Positions 47,179 to 56,004 of a DNA stretch of 64,000 nucleotides are shown here, piece after piece; position 1 is the stretch's first letter; each line of letters begins with the position of its first letter. Source of the DNA: JAEDES01 sp964616405 (GTDB lineage Bacteria > Bacillota_I > Bacilli_A > RF39 > UBA660); contig CAZTRE010000001.1 of assembly GCA_964616405.1 (NCBI GenBank), positions 1-64,000 of the forward strand. Direction: 5' to 3'. The translations under genes were made by a program, and so were the position numbers. Under the pieces are notes generated by a model. The model saw nothing but the letters and a program-made list of their open reading frames with translations, did not search any database and was not told the DNA's origin.

Positions 47179-47991
47179 ATGAAGACCATAAAAAATATAA
47201 TGGCTAATTTTAAAAAGTATCAATTCCTAATGAGTCAACTGATATTAAGAGACTTTAAGGTAAAATATAAAAGATCCGTATTAGGAGTAGTTTGGAGTTT
47301 GTTATATCCAATTTTAATGATGGCGGTAATGGCCGCTGTATTTTCCAATATGTTTAAGTTCCAAGTTGATGGGGTTAGTTATTTAGTTTATTTATTAACA
47401 GGAATAATCGTATTCAACTATTTTAGTGAAGCAACAAATGCAGCCATGACGTCAGTTGTTTCCAATTTTACACTAATAAATAAAATATACATTCCAAAAT
47501 ACATATTTCCACTAGCAAAGTGTTTGTTTGTTGGAATTAACTTCTTATTAACACTAATTCCTTGGATATTAATTATAATCCTAACGCAATTTGGATTAGG
47601 TAATTATCCTGCATCAATTAATATTTATTATTTAATTTTACCATTTATATTCTTATGCATATTTATTTTTACAATAGGGGTAGGAGTATTTTTATCTTGT
47701 GTATCCGTCTTCTTACGGGATGTATTTTATATTTATGGTATTGTCTTAACAATCTGGCAGTATTTTACACCAATTTTCTATAGTATTGAAATAATCCCAG
47801 TTAAACTCCAAGTCTTTTTCCAATTCAATCCACTTTATCAATATCTAACTGCGATAAGGTCGATAGTCTTATATGGAAATTGTCCAAGTGCAGCCAACTT
47901 GGTATTGTGTGTTGTATATGCGGTAGTTGCTATAACAATTGGATGTGTAGTTTTCAAAAAGAATCAAGATAAATATATCTATTACATATAG
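47179..47991 (+). CDS. Polysaccharide/teichoic-acid ABC exporter permease (Wzm/TagG type)
   Basis: The protein has 270 residues and six membrane segments of the ABC2_membrane type. LILRDFKVKYKRSVLGVVWSLLYP is the amphipathic start typical of Wzm/TagG/RfbA permeases. SCVSVFLRDVFYIYGIV and WQYFTPIFYS are also typical. With the ATPase 15 bases downstream it forms an exporter that flips undecaprenyl-linked polymer across the membrane. Confidence 0.93.
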   Translation: MKTIKNIMANFKKYQFLMSQLILRDFKVKYKRSVLGVVWSLLYPILMMAVMAAVFSNMFKFQVDGVSYLVYLLTGIIVFNYFSEATNAAMTSVVSNFTLINKIYIPKYIFPLAKCLFVGINFLLTLIPWILIIILTQFGLGNYPASINIYYLILPFIFLCIFIFTIGVGVFLSCVSVFLRDVFYIYGIVLTIWQYFTPIFYSIEIIPVKLQVFFQFNPLYQYLTAIRSIVLYGNCPSAANLVLCVVYAVVAITIGCVVFKKNQDKYIYYI

Positions 47992-48006
47992 AAGGAAGGT
48001 AAATTT

Positions 48007-48744
48007 ATGATTAAATTAGAAGGTGTTTCAATGCGCTTTAATCTAGGAATAGAACCAAACTATTCTATTAAAGAAGCATTTATTTCAATATTTGATAAAA
48101 AAAGAAGACCTAAAAAAACTGAATTTTGGGCTTTGGATAACGTTTCGTTCGAGGTTAATAAGGGTGAAGTAATCGGGCTAATAGGAAGCAATGGAGCAGG
48201 TAAAAGTACATTGCTAAAAGTTGTTAGTGGTGTAATGAAACCTACAAAAGGAAAAGTTACAGTTAATGGTGCAATTTCCCCAATGATTGAATTAGGAGCA
48301 GGCTTTGATTTAGAGTTAACAGCTAGAGAAAATATATATTTAAATGGCGCTATTTTAGGATACTCCAAGAAGTTTATAGATGAAAAATTTGATGAAATAG
48401 TTGAATTTTCAGAACTTAGAGATTTCCTTGATGCTCCGGTAAAAAACTTCTCATCAGGAATGGTTGCAAAACTAGCTTTTTCTATAGCAACAGTAGTGGA
48501 TCCAGAAATCTTAATTGTTGATGAAATTTTATCTGTTGGAGATATCAAATTCCAAGAAAAAAGCAAAAATAAAATGATGGAAATGATTAAAGGAGGAACA
48601 ACCGTTTTATATGTTTCTCATTCACTAGAGTCAATTGAAGATCTGTGTGATAGGGTTGTTTGGCTAGAACACGGAAAAGTAATCAAAATGGGTGCAACGA
48701 AAAAAATATGTAAAGAGTATTATAAAACACAACTTTCAAAATAA
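48007..48744 (+). CDS. Polysaccharide/teichoic-acid ABC exporter ATPase (Wzt/TagH type)
   Basis: The protein has 245 residues. The N-terminal extension (FNLGIEPNYSIKEAFISIF) and FWALDNVSFEV precede Walker A GSNGAGKST. The signature is the FSSGMVAKL type, Walker B is ILIVDEILSVGD, and the switch is YVSHS, all as in Wzt/TagH. There is no C-terminal carbohydrate-binding domain as in some Wzt proteins; the length matches the short form. It is the last gene of the locus and ends at a strong terminator. Confidence 0.93.
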   Translation: MIKLEGVSMRFNLGIEPNYSIKEAFISIFDKKRRPKKTEFWALDNVSFEVNKGEVIGLIGSNGAGKSTLLKVVSGVMKPTKGKVTVNGAISPMIELGAGFDLELTARENIYLNGAILGYSKKFIDEKFDEIVEFSELRDFLDAPVKNFSSGMVAKLAFSIATVVDPEILIVDEILSVGDIKFQEKSKNKMMEMIKGGTTVLYVSHSLESIEDLCDRVVWLEHGKVIKMGATKKICKEYYKTQLSK

Positions 48745-48776
48745 AATATAGTTTCTTAATCAAACTATATTTTTTA
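48743..48776 (+). terminator. Intrinsic terminator of the polysaccharide locus
   Basis: A 12-bp stem (AAAATATAGTTT 48743-48754 with AAACTATATTTT 48762-48773) followed by T residues. Confidence 0.8.
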
Positions 48777-48904
48777 CTTGCAATAAATTCACATTTTGAT
48801 AATAGAAATGTAATATAATGATTAATAATCAGCCAAAAAACAACGTCTAGTATTTTTGTAATAAAAGTGCTATACTAAGCATATAACCGAGGAGTTGATT
48901 TACC

Positions 48905-49837
48905 ATGAGAAAATGTGTAATTATCATGAACCCTGAAAGTGGAAAAAAGAAAAAACTAAAAAATTATAATGATTTCTATGATATCTTAAGAAAATACGGA
49001 TATGATACAGAAATAATTTTCACCAAGAAAAAGGGCGATGCAACTGAAATAGTTCAAGCACTAGACAAAGACATTGATTTAGTAATTAGTGCTGGTGGTG
49101 ACGGAACACTAAATGAAGTAGTTACCGGTAATATGAAACGAGATAATAAGTTATTAATTGCTAATCTACCAATGGGAACCACAAATGATGTTGGAAATAT
49201 GTATGGTTATACTAAAAATATTTATAAAAACTTAGAAATGCTTTTAACGGGTAAACCAAAAAAAATTGATGTTTGCTACATTGATGACACTGCTTTTGTT
49301 TATGTAGCATGTCTAGGAGATTATATCGATATGGCCTATAATACTCCTCGAGAGTTAAAGAAAAAATATGGTAAACTTGCTTATGTAATGTATGGATTAA
49401 AACAATTAAGACCTAAAATTCATTCTTATCACATAAAATATAAAGTAAACGGCAAAGAACATGAAGGTAAATATTCTTTTATGTTTATTACAAATTCATC
49501 ACGTGTAGCTGGAGTAAATGATATTTATTATGATGTAAAATTAGATGATAATAAATTTGAAGTAGCTTTTGCGGATGTCAATAACTATCGCGATATCATA
49601 AAAATGTTTATTATGATGAATGCGGTAGAAATACAATATATTCCAGGAATTACTTATTATAAAACAGATGAGTTAGAAATTGAATTCTTAGATTCACCAA
49701 AAACATCTTGGTGTATTGATGGAGAAGAATATAAAACACCTGCTACTAAATTTAAGTTTAGAGTCGAAAAAAGCATGAAGATGTTGATGCCCAAAGCCAA
49801 CATAAAAAAATTATTCGAAGAGGAAAATAAAGATTAA
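48905..49837 (+). CDS. Diacylglycerol/lipid kinase family protein
   Basis: The protein has 310 residues. IIMNPESGKKKKLKNY and the ISAGGDGTLNEVVTGN loop are the ATP site of the DAGK catalytic domain; NLPMGTTNDVGN is the second conserved loop. DgkB-type enzymes phosphorylate the diacylglycerol released by LTA synthesis and return it to phospholipid metabolism, which fits the LtaS-type gene at 19012. It is followed one base later by a membrane-protein gene. Confidence 0.9.
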   Translation: MRKCVIIMNPESGKKKKLKNYNDFYDILRKYGYDTEIIFTKKKGDATEIVQALDKDIDLVISAGGDGTLNEVVTGNMKRDNKLLIANLPMGTTNDVGNMYGYTKNIYKNLEMLLTGKPKKIDVCYIDDTAFVYVACLGDYIDMAYNTPRELKKKYGKLAYVMYGLKQLRPKIHSYHIKYKVNGKEHEGKYSFMFITNSSRVAGVNDIYYDVKLDDNKFEVAFADVNNYRDIIKMFIMMNAVEIQYIPGITYYKTDELEIEFLDSPKTSWCIDGEEYKTPATKFKFRVEKSMKMLMPKANIKKLFEEENKD

Positions 49838-49838
49838 A

Positions 49839-50669
49839 ATGAGTGTTAAAAGTATGAAAAAAGGAAAGATAAAAAATAAAAGAAAGCAGGCGATGAGTTT
49901 AAAGGCCAAAGAAACCGTAGTGGTATACTTTGCTTTAAGATTACTAGTCATTGTTTGTATGGTTGGTCAGGCTGTTCATGCGAATTGGAATAACGTCTTT
50001 CTATGTGGATTAACTCTAATACTATTTACAATGCCCACTTTAATAACCAATAAATTAAGTATTGAACTACCATCTTTTTTGGAAATAACAGTCTATTTAT
50101 TTATCTTTGCCGCAGAAATATTAGGAGAAATCCAAAACTTCTATGGAGTTTTTGCTCACTGGGATACTATGTTACATACATTAAATGGCTTCCTATGTGC
50201 GGCCGTAGGTTTCTCCTTAATTGATATTTTAAATAGAGGGGAAAGATTTGATATTAAATTATCACCAGTATTTTTGTCTTTGGTGGCTTTCTGTTTTTCC
50301 ATGACAATTGGTGTCCTATGGGAATTTTATGAATATGCTGCCGATCGCTATTTATTGCAAGATATGCAAAAAGATAGAGTAGTCCAAGTAATATCATCAG
50401 TGGAAATCAATAAAGATAAAGAAAATGTTCCAGTAGTTCTAAAAGATATAACCAAAACAGATATCTACTATAACAACAATAAGGATAAATTAACCATAGA
50501 AGGTGGCTATCTAGAACTAGGTATTAACGATACAATGAAAGATTTATTCGTTAACTTTATTGGCGCAGTTGTCTTTTCAATATTAGGTTTTCTATATATA
50601 AAAAATAGAGATGAATATAAAATAATAGAAAAGTTTATCCCAAGATTTAAACAAAAATTGAAAGAATAA
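49839..50669 (+). CDS. Polytopic membrane protein, YjdF/DUF2238-like
   Basis: The protein has 276 residues. A lysine-rich start precedes about six or seven membrane helices. Conserved-looking polar residues sit in membrane segments: HWDTMLHTLNGFL and GVLWEFYEYAAD, and later NDTMKDLFVNFIGA. These resemble the DUF2238/YjdF membrane family. It is one base after the lipid kinase stop, suggesting translational coupling and a lipid-related role. A start at 49854 (MKKGKIKNK) is an alternative. Confidence 0.75.
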   Translation: MSVKSMKKGKIKNKRKQAMSLKAKETVVVYFALRLLVIVCMVGQAVHANWNNVFLCGLTLILFTMPTLITNKLSIELPSFLEITVYLFIFAAEILGEIQNFYGVFAHWDTMLHTLNGFLCAAVGFSLIDILNRGERFDIKLSPVFLSLVAFCFSMTIGVLWEFYEYAADRYLLQDMQKDRVVQVISSVEINKDKENVPVVLKDITKTDIYYNNNKDKLTIEGGYLELGINDTMKDLFVNFIGAVVFSILGFLYIKNRDEYKIIEKFIPRFKQKLKE

Positions 50670-50721
50670 CCTTTTCTTTTTTCTTAATAGATCAAATTAT
50701 AAATATAATAAGAGGTAATGT

Positions 50722-51426
50722 ATGAAAACGTTAACAAAAGAAATTACAGAAAAAAAAATAACAATAAAGCTATTTTTATGTAGTATATACCTAATTGTCA
50801 TAACCATACTTGCGGTATGTTCTTATCGCTTATTTCAAGAAAAGTATTATGCTAAACCTTGGGGAGAAGTAGAAAGTGTTGAAGAATATTCATATATCGA
50901 AGTATCTAAAATGTCCGAAACATTTGCCTACTATGAAAAAGAAAACTTAGGTATTCATTTTGTTATTGAAAAAGAAGATACTGGTCTTTGGCACACATAT
51001 TTAGTAGGAATCAATGAAGATGAGTATACTAAATATAAAGATATAATAGATTATACTTATGAACGTACAGACAAAGAACCAATACCTTTAAAAATCTATG
51101 GTTATCCAGAAATAATTAAAGATGATTTAAAAGAGTTGGCTATTAAAAATATTTCTAATTTTGTTCCCGCTGAAAATGAGATTAAAATAACAAATGAGAA
51201 TTTTGAAACATACCTTACTAATAGTTATTTAAATACAACCAAAGAAAAAACAGAAAGATTTAGTTTAGCTCTATTTATATCACTAATTCTTTTATTTATC
51301 ATGATTGCCTTATTTATTTTTACAATCTTTGATAAAGATAAATTTCTATATAACTTATCAGACGATTTTAATGAAAAAGTTAAAGATTATAAATTAAAAA
51401 TTCAAAAAAGATTAAAGCATAAGTAG
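50722..51426 (+). CDS. Membrane protein with two terminal helices, unknown
   Basis: The protein has 234 residues. Membrane helices lie at about 18-40 (LFLCSIYLIVITILAVCSYR) and 182-205 (FSLALFISLILLFIMIALF). The 140 residues between them are probably extracytoplasmic (WGEVESVEEYSYIEVSKM ... WHTYLVGINEDEYTKY). The tail is basic and cytoplasmic. It lies between a membrane protein and femX with short gaps. Function unknown. Confidence 0.72.
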   Translation: MKTLTKEITEKKITIKLFLCSIYLIVITILAVCSYRLFQEKYYAKPWGEVESVEEYSYIEVSKMSETFAYYEKENLGIHFVIEKEDTGLWHTYLVGINEDEYTKYKDIIDYTYERTDKEPIPLKIYGYPEIIKDDLKELAIKNISNFVPAENEIKITNENFETYLTNSYLNTTKEKTERFSLALFISLILLFIMIALFIFTIFDKDKFLYNLSDDFNEKVKDYKLKIQKRLKHK

Positions 51427-51474
51427 TTTTAATAAAAAAATATATCCCGAATATACTAATAAAAGGAGGGATAT

Positions 51475-52713
51475 ATGGAATTTATAGAACTAACAGAACA
51501 AGAATATGAAAATTACTGGGAAACACATCCATTAAAAACATTCCTATCAGCTGTAGAGATAGGTAAGCTAAGACAAAAAAGGTCTTGGAATGTTGTCTAT
51601 TTAGGGGTTAAAGAAGATAATGTAATTTGTGGCGCAGCCATGCTACTAAGTAGAAAAAATAAACTAAATATGTATGAATTCTATAGCCCTAGAGGATTTT
51701 TATTAGACTACAACAATAAAGAACTACTAGAATTCTTTACTAAAGAAATAACTAAATATATAAAAAAGCGCAGAGGCTATATTTTACGAATAGATCCTTA
51801 TATAATCAACAAAGAGCGTGATCGAAATGGCGACATTGTTGAATCAGGAATCGATAATAAGCAAGTAGTAAATTATTTAAAAAAAATTGGTTTTAAAAAA
51901 GTTCCAACTAAAGATAATGAACAAGTAAGTTGGATGTTTTCCCTAGACTTAAGCGACAAAACAGAAGAGGACATTTTAAATGAAATGAAATCAAATACGA
52001 GAAATATTATTCATAAAGCTGAAAAGTCAGGAATAAAAATTAAAGAAATATCTTATGATGAATTACCAAAGTTTAATAATATTTTAAAAGAAACTGCTAA
52101 AAGGAAAAATTTTAAATCAAGGAACAAGGATTATTATGAAGATATGTATAAACTTTTTTCTCCTAAAAATGAGGTCAAGTATTATATAAGTGAACTTAAT
52201 ATTAATGATTATGTCGAATATTTAGAACAAGAACTCCAAGAAAAATATAATAAACTAAACACTAATAATATTAAGCAGACCAGAAAGTGTGAACTTGAAA
52301 AAGACATTGAAACATTGAAGAAAAAAATAATTGAAGCAAAAGATATAAAAAAGAAAACCAATAGTGATATAATAACATTATCAGGTTCAATGTTTATGTT
52401 AATTCATCCAGAGATAATTTACTTATCTAGTGGTAACTACGAAGAATACATGAAATTTAATTCCCAATATTTACTACAATGGGAACTAATTAAGTATGGT
52501 ATTAGGAATGGTTTTAAAAAACACAACTTTTATGGCATTCCAGAAAATATTAATGAACATCCTGATAATTATGGAATATATGAGTTTAAGAAAGGCTTTA
52601 ATGGAGTAGTTGAAGAACTAATAGGAGAGTATGAATTACCTATTAATATTTACTATTATTTATTCAAGTTTGTTCATAAACTTAAGGAGGTAAAATATGC
52701 ATTACACTTATAA
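51475..52713 (+). CDS. FemABX-type peptidyltransferase
   Basis: The protein has 412 residues, GGAGGG site. It has two GNAT-like halves and an internal coiled-coil arm at about 240-300 (EYLEQELQEKYNKL, LEKDIETLKKKIIEAK), as in FemA/FemX. MKSNTRNIIHKAEKSGIKI is a characteristic FemAB segment, and FYGIPENINEHPDNYGIYEFKKGF closes the second half. These enzymes use aminoacyl-tRNA to add residues to the lipid II side chain, building the peptidoglycan cross-bridge. It overlaps the next gene by 17 bases. Confidence 0.92.
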   Translation: MEFIELTEQEYENYWETHPLKTFLSAVEIGKLRQKRSWNVVYLGVKEDNVICGAAMLLSRKNKLNMYEFYSPRGFLLDYNNKELLEFFTKEITKYIKKRRGYILRIDPYIINKERDRNGDIVESGIDNKQVVNYLKKIGFKKVPTKDNEQVSWMFSLDLSDKTEEDILNEMKSNTRNIIHKAEKSGIKIKEISYDELPKFNNILKETAKRKNFKSRNKDYYEDMYKLFSPKNEVKYYISELNINDYVEYLEQELQEKYNKLNTNNIKQTRKCELEKDIETLKKKIIEAKDIKKKTNSDIITLSGSMFMLIHPEIIYLSSGNYEEYMKFNSQYLLQWELIKYGIRNGFKKHNFYGIPENINEHPDNYGIYEFKKGFNGVVEELIGEYELPINIYYYLFKFVHKLKEVKYALHL

Positions 52714-52948
52714 AACAAAAGGAACATGTTCTACTCAAATTGATTTTGACATCCACAATCAAAAACTATCTAATGTCAAATATACTGGAGGTTGTAATGG
52801 CAACTTAAAAGCTATTGCTGCTCTTGTAGAAGGGGAAGATATTGATACAGTAATCAAAAAACTAAAAGGGATTACTTGTAATTTTAAACCTACATCATGT
52901 GGAGACCAATTAGCTAAAGCTTTAGAAGAGATTAAAGTTAAGTCATAG
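52697..52948 (+). CDS. TSCPD domain protein (TIGR03905 type)
   Basis: The protein has 83 residues, AGGAGG site inside the femX gene. Four cysteines are spread as GTCSTQ, GGCNGN, ITCNFK and TSCGDQLA; the last matches the TSCPD signature. These small proteins are related to an extension of class II ribonucleotide reductases; their role alone is unknown and a metal-binding function is possible. The overlap with femX implies coupled translation. Confidence 0.9.
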   Translation: MHYTYKTKGTCSTQIDFDIHNQKLSNVKYTGGCNGNLKAIAALVEGEDIDTVIKKLKGITCNFKPTSCGDQLAKALEEIKVKS

Positions 52949-52969
52949 AGTACCTAAGGGTACTTTTTA
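52949..52969 (+). terminator. Intrinsic terminator
   Basis: AGTACC (52949-52954) pairs with GGTACT (52959-52964), followed by a T-run. A second hairpin, TGGGC-GAA-GCCCA at 52986-52998, lies just downstream. Confidence 0.8.
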
Positions 52970-53007
52970 TAATTATAAAATATGATGGGCGAAGCCCAAT
53001 AAAGTAA

Positions 53008-53036
53008 TTGACATATTTTCTAAATTACAATAATAT
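53008..53036 (+). promoter_or_regulatory. Promoter of the GH25 lysozyme gene
   Basis: Consensus TTGACA at 53008-53013, a 17-base spacer and TAATAT at 53031-53036. The roughly 80-base leader contains GAAGAATA/TATTCTTC, a hairpin about 53093-53113 shortly before the start site. Confidence 0.7.
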
Positions 53037-53124
53037 GAATATAGAAGAATGCAGTCATATTTAAATGTTTAATATCTATATATAAGAAGGGGAAGAATAA
53101 TAAGTATTCTTCTTAGGTGTTAAG

Positions 53125-54342
53125 ATGCATATAAAAAACAAGAAAAAAATTATTATTGTGATACTCATTTCAATAATAGTTTTATTAACTACCTTTTTGC
53201 TTACCAAACTATATAATAACTGGCGTATAGCCAATGCTGAGGTAATTGTAACTTTAAATGATAACTTAGAAGTACCTGTTTATGACCAAGTTAAAATATC
53301 CACTTTTATAAAATCAATGAATGGCAAACTAATAAAAAATTATAAAATAGATACTACTAAAATAGGTAAAAAAGAAATTTCGTTTAAGTATATTAATGAT
53401 GATAAAATAGAAGTACCCTATACTTTTACTATTAATATTGTGGATAAAACTCCACCTCTAATTTTCTCGTCATCTCGTTTGACAATAAATAAAGATTATA
53501 CTGGAAATCTTGAACAGGAATTATTCTGTGGAGATAATTATGATAATCAGCCAACTTGTGAGATTGTTGGTAATTATGATGTATCAGTCCCAGGAACATA
53601 TCCTTTAACATTTAAAGGAACAGACTCTAGTGGTAATATTTCTTCTACAAATTTTGATTTAATTGTGAAAGAAGATAATACAAGTTCTAATAATCCAAAT
53701 CAATCTAATCTGGTAGTCCAAAACTATTCTGACTTAGTAGCAAAGTATAAAAATGCCGACACTAAGATCGGAATAGATGTATCACATTGGCAAGGTGATA
53801 TTGATTTTCAACAAGTAAAAGACGCTGGCGTAGAATTTGTTTTCATCCGAATTGGAAGCCAAAGAGGAATAGGTGGCGAGTATTTTGTTGATCAAAAATT
53901 TGAAAAAAACATTCAAGGATTTAAGAAAGTAGGAATACCCGTTGGTGTATATTTTTATTCTTATGCCAATAGTAAATCAGCTGCTAAAATGGAAGCTGAA
54001 TGGGTAGTAAAACATTTAAAAGGTTATAATCTAGAATTACCAGTAGTCTTTGATTGGGAAAATTGGTCATTCTATCAGGAGTTTAATTTAAGCTTTTATA
54101 ACCTGACTGAAATGGCAAATGCCTATTTAAAAACGATTGAGAAGTCTGGTTATCAAAGCATGTTGTATAGTAGTAAAAATTACCTCGAATCAGTTTGGTT
54201 CGAAACAAAGTATCCAGTATGGTTAGCACATTATACAAAGCAAACAGACTATCAAGGTAACTATAAATTTTGGCAACTATGTTCTAACGGAAGTGTCCCT
54301 GGAATTATAGGCAATGTTGATGTAAATGTCATGTATAAGTAA
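53125..54342 (+). CDS. Membrane-anchored GH25 lysozyme with DUF5011/Ig-like domain
   Basis: The protein has 405 residues. A membrane helix at about 7-27 is followed by a short beta domain and an Ig-like DUF5011 domain (VDKTPPLIF ... DSSGNISSTNF, about 110-190) and a GH25 muramidase domain (about 215-405). The GH25 start IGIDVSHWQGDIDF and the VVFDWENW motif carry the catalytic acidic residues; FWQLCSNG and DVNVMYK close the barrel. It cleaves MurNAc-GlcNAc bonds in the wall. It shares the DUF5011 module with the glucosaminidase at 24911. Confidence 0.93.
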   Translation: MHIKNKKKIIIVILISIIVLLTTFLLTKLYNNWRIANAEVIVTLNDNLEVPVYDQVKISTFIKSMNGKLIKNYKIDTTKIGKKEISFKYINDDKIEVPYTFTINIVDKTPPLIFSSSRLTINKDYTGNLEQELFCGDNYDNQPTCEIVGNYDVSVPGTYPLTFKGTDSSGNISSTNFDLIVKEDNTSSNNPNQSNLVVQNYSDLVAKYKNADTKIGIDVSHWQGDIDFQQVKDAGVEFVFIRIGSQRGIGGEYFVDQKFEKNIQGFKKVGIPVGVYFYSYANSKSAAKMEAEWVVKHLKGYNLELPVVFDWENWSFYQEFNLSFYNLTEMANAYLKTIEKSGYQSMLYSSKNYLESVWFETKYPVWLAHYTKQTDYQGNYKFWQLCSNGSVPGIIGNVDVNVMYK

Positions 54343-54374
54343 TGTTAATATTAGTTGACAAACTTCCAACAACA

Positions 54375-54394
54375 ATTGGTTGCCTGCAACCAAT
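54375..54394 (+). promoter_or_regulatory. Perfect inverted-repeat operator upstream of the Xre regulator
   Basis: ATTGGTTGC-CT-GCAACCAAT is a perfect 9-bp inverted repeat with a 2-base centre. It overlaps TTGCCT (54380-54385), a -35 candidate spaced 18 bases from TATGAT (54404-54409). A TTGACA at 54355-54360 lies just upstream. Such symmetry suits a dimeric HTH protein, most simply the regulator encoded next (autoregulation). Confidence 0.7.
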
Positions 54395-54432
54395 AAAATA
54401 TTGTATGATTAAAGCGAAAAGGAGCTGAAAAT

Positions 54433-55083
54433 ATGAATTTAGGAGAAAAATTATATAATTTAAGAAAGAATAAAAATTTATCTCAAGAAGAGGTTGCTAA
54501 CAAATTGAATGTTACAAGACAAACAGTCTCTAAATGGGAAACCGGTGAGTCAAAACCAGACTTTGATAAAATAATTCCTATTTGTGAATTGTATGGTGTA
54601 TCATCAGATGAGCTGCTTGGAGGCAGTGAAATCTTACCAGGACAAGAATCATTAAAGAAAGAAACTGCTCAAGTTCCATATAAGAAAAGAGCCTTAATTA
54701 TAGCCAGTAGTATTTTCTTATATTTTTTAGGAATAATTGCTATTATTGCATTTTCTGAACTTGGTCTCAATGAGGTATTTGGTGTCTGCGTCTTCCTAGC
54801 ATTATCAGGGATCGCTACTTGTGCTTTAGTTTACCAAGGAATAGTTTTTTCAAAAGCCGAAACTAATGAAGACAAGATGACTACTAATGAAGGAAAAGTA
54901 GAAAATAAAAAGGTAAAAAGAATTTGCCATATTACCGAATTAATAACTGTAGTACTTTACTTGATTATTAGTTTTGCCACAATGGCTTGGCATATTACAT
55001 GGATTATTTTTCTAATTGAATGTGTCGTTGAAGAAATAATAAAATTAATATTTGATATGGAGGACAAAGAAGATGACGAATAA
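54433..55083 (+). CDS. Xre-family transcriptional regulator with membrane domain
   Basis: The protein has 216 residues. Residues 1-65 are a classic HTH_3 domain (LYNLRKNKNLSQEEVANKLN, VTRQTVSKWETGESKPD). The rest has about three or four membrane helices (ASSIFLYFLGIIAIIAF, VFLALSGIATCALVYQG) and an acidic end. Such membrane-tethered HTH proteins often sit next to DUF4097 genes in Firmicutes and respond to envelope conditions. It overlaps the next gene by 11 bases, so both form one operon under the palindromic operator. Confidence 0.88.
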   Translation: MNLGEKLYNLRKNKNLSQEEVANKLNVTRQTVSKWETGESKPDFDKIIPICELYGVSSDELLGGSEILPGQESLKKETAQVPYKKRALIIASSIFLYFLGIIAIIAFSELGLNEVFGVCVFLALSGIATCALVYQGIVFSKAETNEDKMTTNEGKVENKKVKRICHITELITVVLYLIISFATMAWHITWIIFLIECVVEEIIKLIFDMEDKEDDE

Positions 55084-55915
55084 AACAAGTTCTATTGTTA
55101 AAATAATCTTACTGATGATTATTGCTTTACTTTTAACGAGTATTTTAGTAGTTTTACTAGTTAAACCACAATTTAATATTATAAAAAATTCAAAATACAA
55201 AGTAGATTTATTATATGACGAACAAGTTACAGACTCTCTTTCTAACATAGAGATAACCGGAACTGTTTCAGATGTTAATATAACAACTTCATCTGACTCA
55301 ACTATCAAATACAGAGTTTATGGTAAAGAAAAGGATAATATTGATATAACTAATGAGAATGATACATTAACAATAACTGATAATGATAATTATAATTGTT
55401 TTGGTATCTGTTCTTTTAAACCAGTAAGAATAGAATTAGAAATACCCGAGAATTTATCCGGTAGTCTAACTATAAATACAAAAACCGGTGATATAAAAAT
55501 ACTAGATAATATAAATATGACAACTATGTTAAATACTACCACTGGTGAAGTATATGTTATGAACATTCCAAAATTAACAATTAAAACTACTACTGGAGAT
55601 ATTGGAGTAAATAAAACTTCTTCTACTTCACTTTCTTCAAAGACTGGTGACATCACGGTAAATACCATTACAGAAAATTGCAAAATAAAAACATCAACGG
55701 GCGATGTTGAAATTGACTCAATTACCCTTACAAAAGATTCTACAATCACTACAACAACAGGTGAAGTAGATGTAAAAAGACCAATTGATATTTATGTAAA
55801 TGCTATAACTAAAACAGGTAATATAAATACCTATCACAACAATAGAAAATCACCATATGAATTACTCATTACTACTTCATCTGGTGATATTGAAGTAGCC
55901 GAGTATGATGATTAG
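55073..55915 (+). CDS. DUF4097 family membrane-anchored beta-helix protein
   Basis: The protein has 280 residues from the ATG at 55073 with a GGAGG site; upstream in-frame starts lie inside the regulator gene. One membrane helix at about 8-30 is followed by a repeated beta-helix-like pattern in which TTTGDI or STGDVEI-type turns recur (TKTGDIKI, TTTGEVYV, TTTGDIGV, SKTGDITV, TSTGDVEI). This matches DUF4097, a putative adhesin or envelope sensor family. It is co-transcribed with the Xre regulator and may control or be controlled by it. Confidence 0.88.
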   Translation: MTNKTSSIVKIILLMIIALLLTSILVVLLVKPQFNIIKNSKYKVDLLYDEQVTDSLSNIEITGTVSDVNITTSSDSTIKYRVYGKEKDNIDITNENDTLTITDNDNYNCFGICSFKPVRIELEIPENLSGSLTINTKTGDIKILDNINMTTMLNTTTGEVYVMNIPKLTIKTTTGDIGVNKTSSTSLSSKTGDITVNTITENCKIKTSTGDVEIDSITLTKDSTITTTTGEVDVKRPIDIYVNAITKTGNINTYHNNRKSPYELLITTSSGDIEVAEYDD

Positions 55916-55960
55916 ATATACAAATTTTTCCCTATAAAATCTATGTATTTAGTTTTTTAA

Positions 55961-55993
55961 GGAATCATAATTAAGTATGATTTCTTTTTTTTA
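55961..55993 (+). terminator. Intrinsic terminator
   Basis: GGAATCATA (55961-55969) pairs with TATGATTTC (55976-55984), followed by a long T-run. Confidence 0.8.
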
Positions 55994-56004
55994 CTATTTA
56001 ATGG

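Noticed and set aside
48060..48566. A 168-residue minus-strand frame within the Wzt/TagH-type ATPase gene
   Set aside because: The sense strand encodes an unmistakable ABC ATPase; the antisense frame has no ribosome binding site or domain.
55390..55749. A 119-residue minus-strand frame opposite the DUF4097 gene
   Set aside because: It is a by-product of the repeated TTTGDI-type codons on the sense strand and has no start signal.
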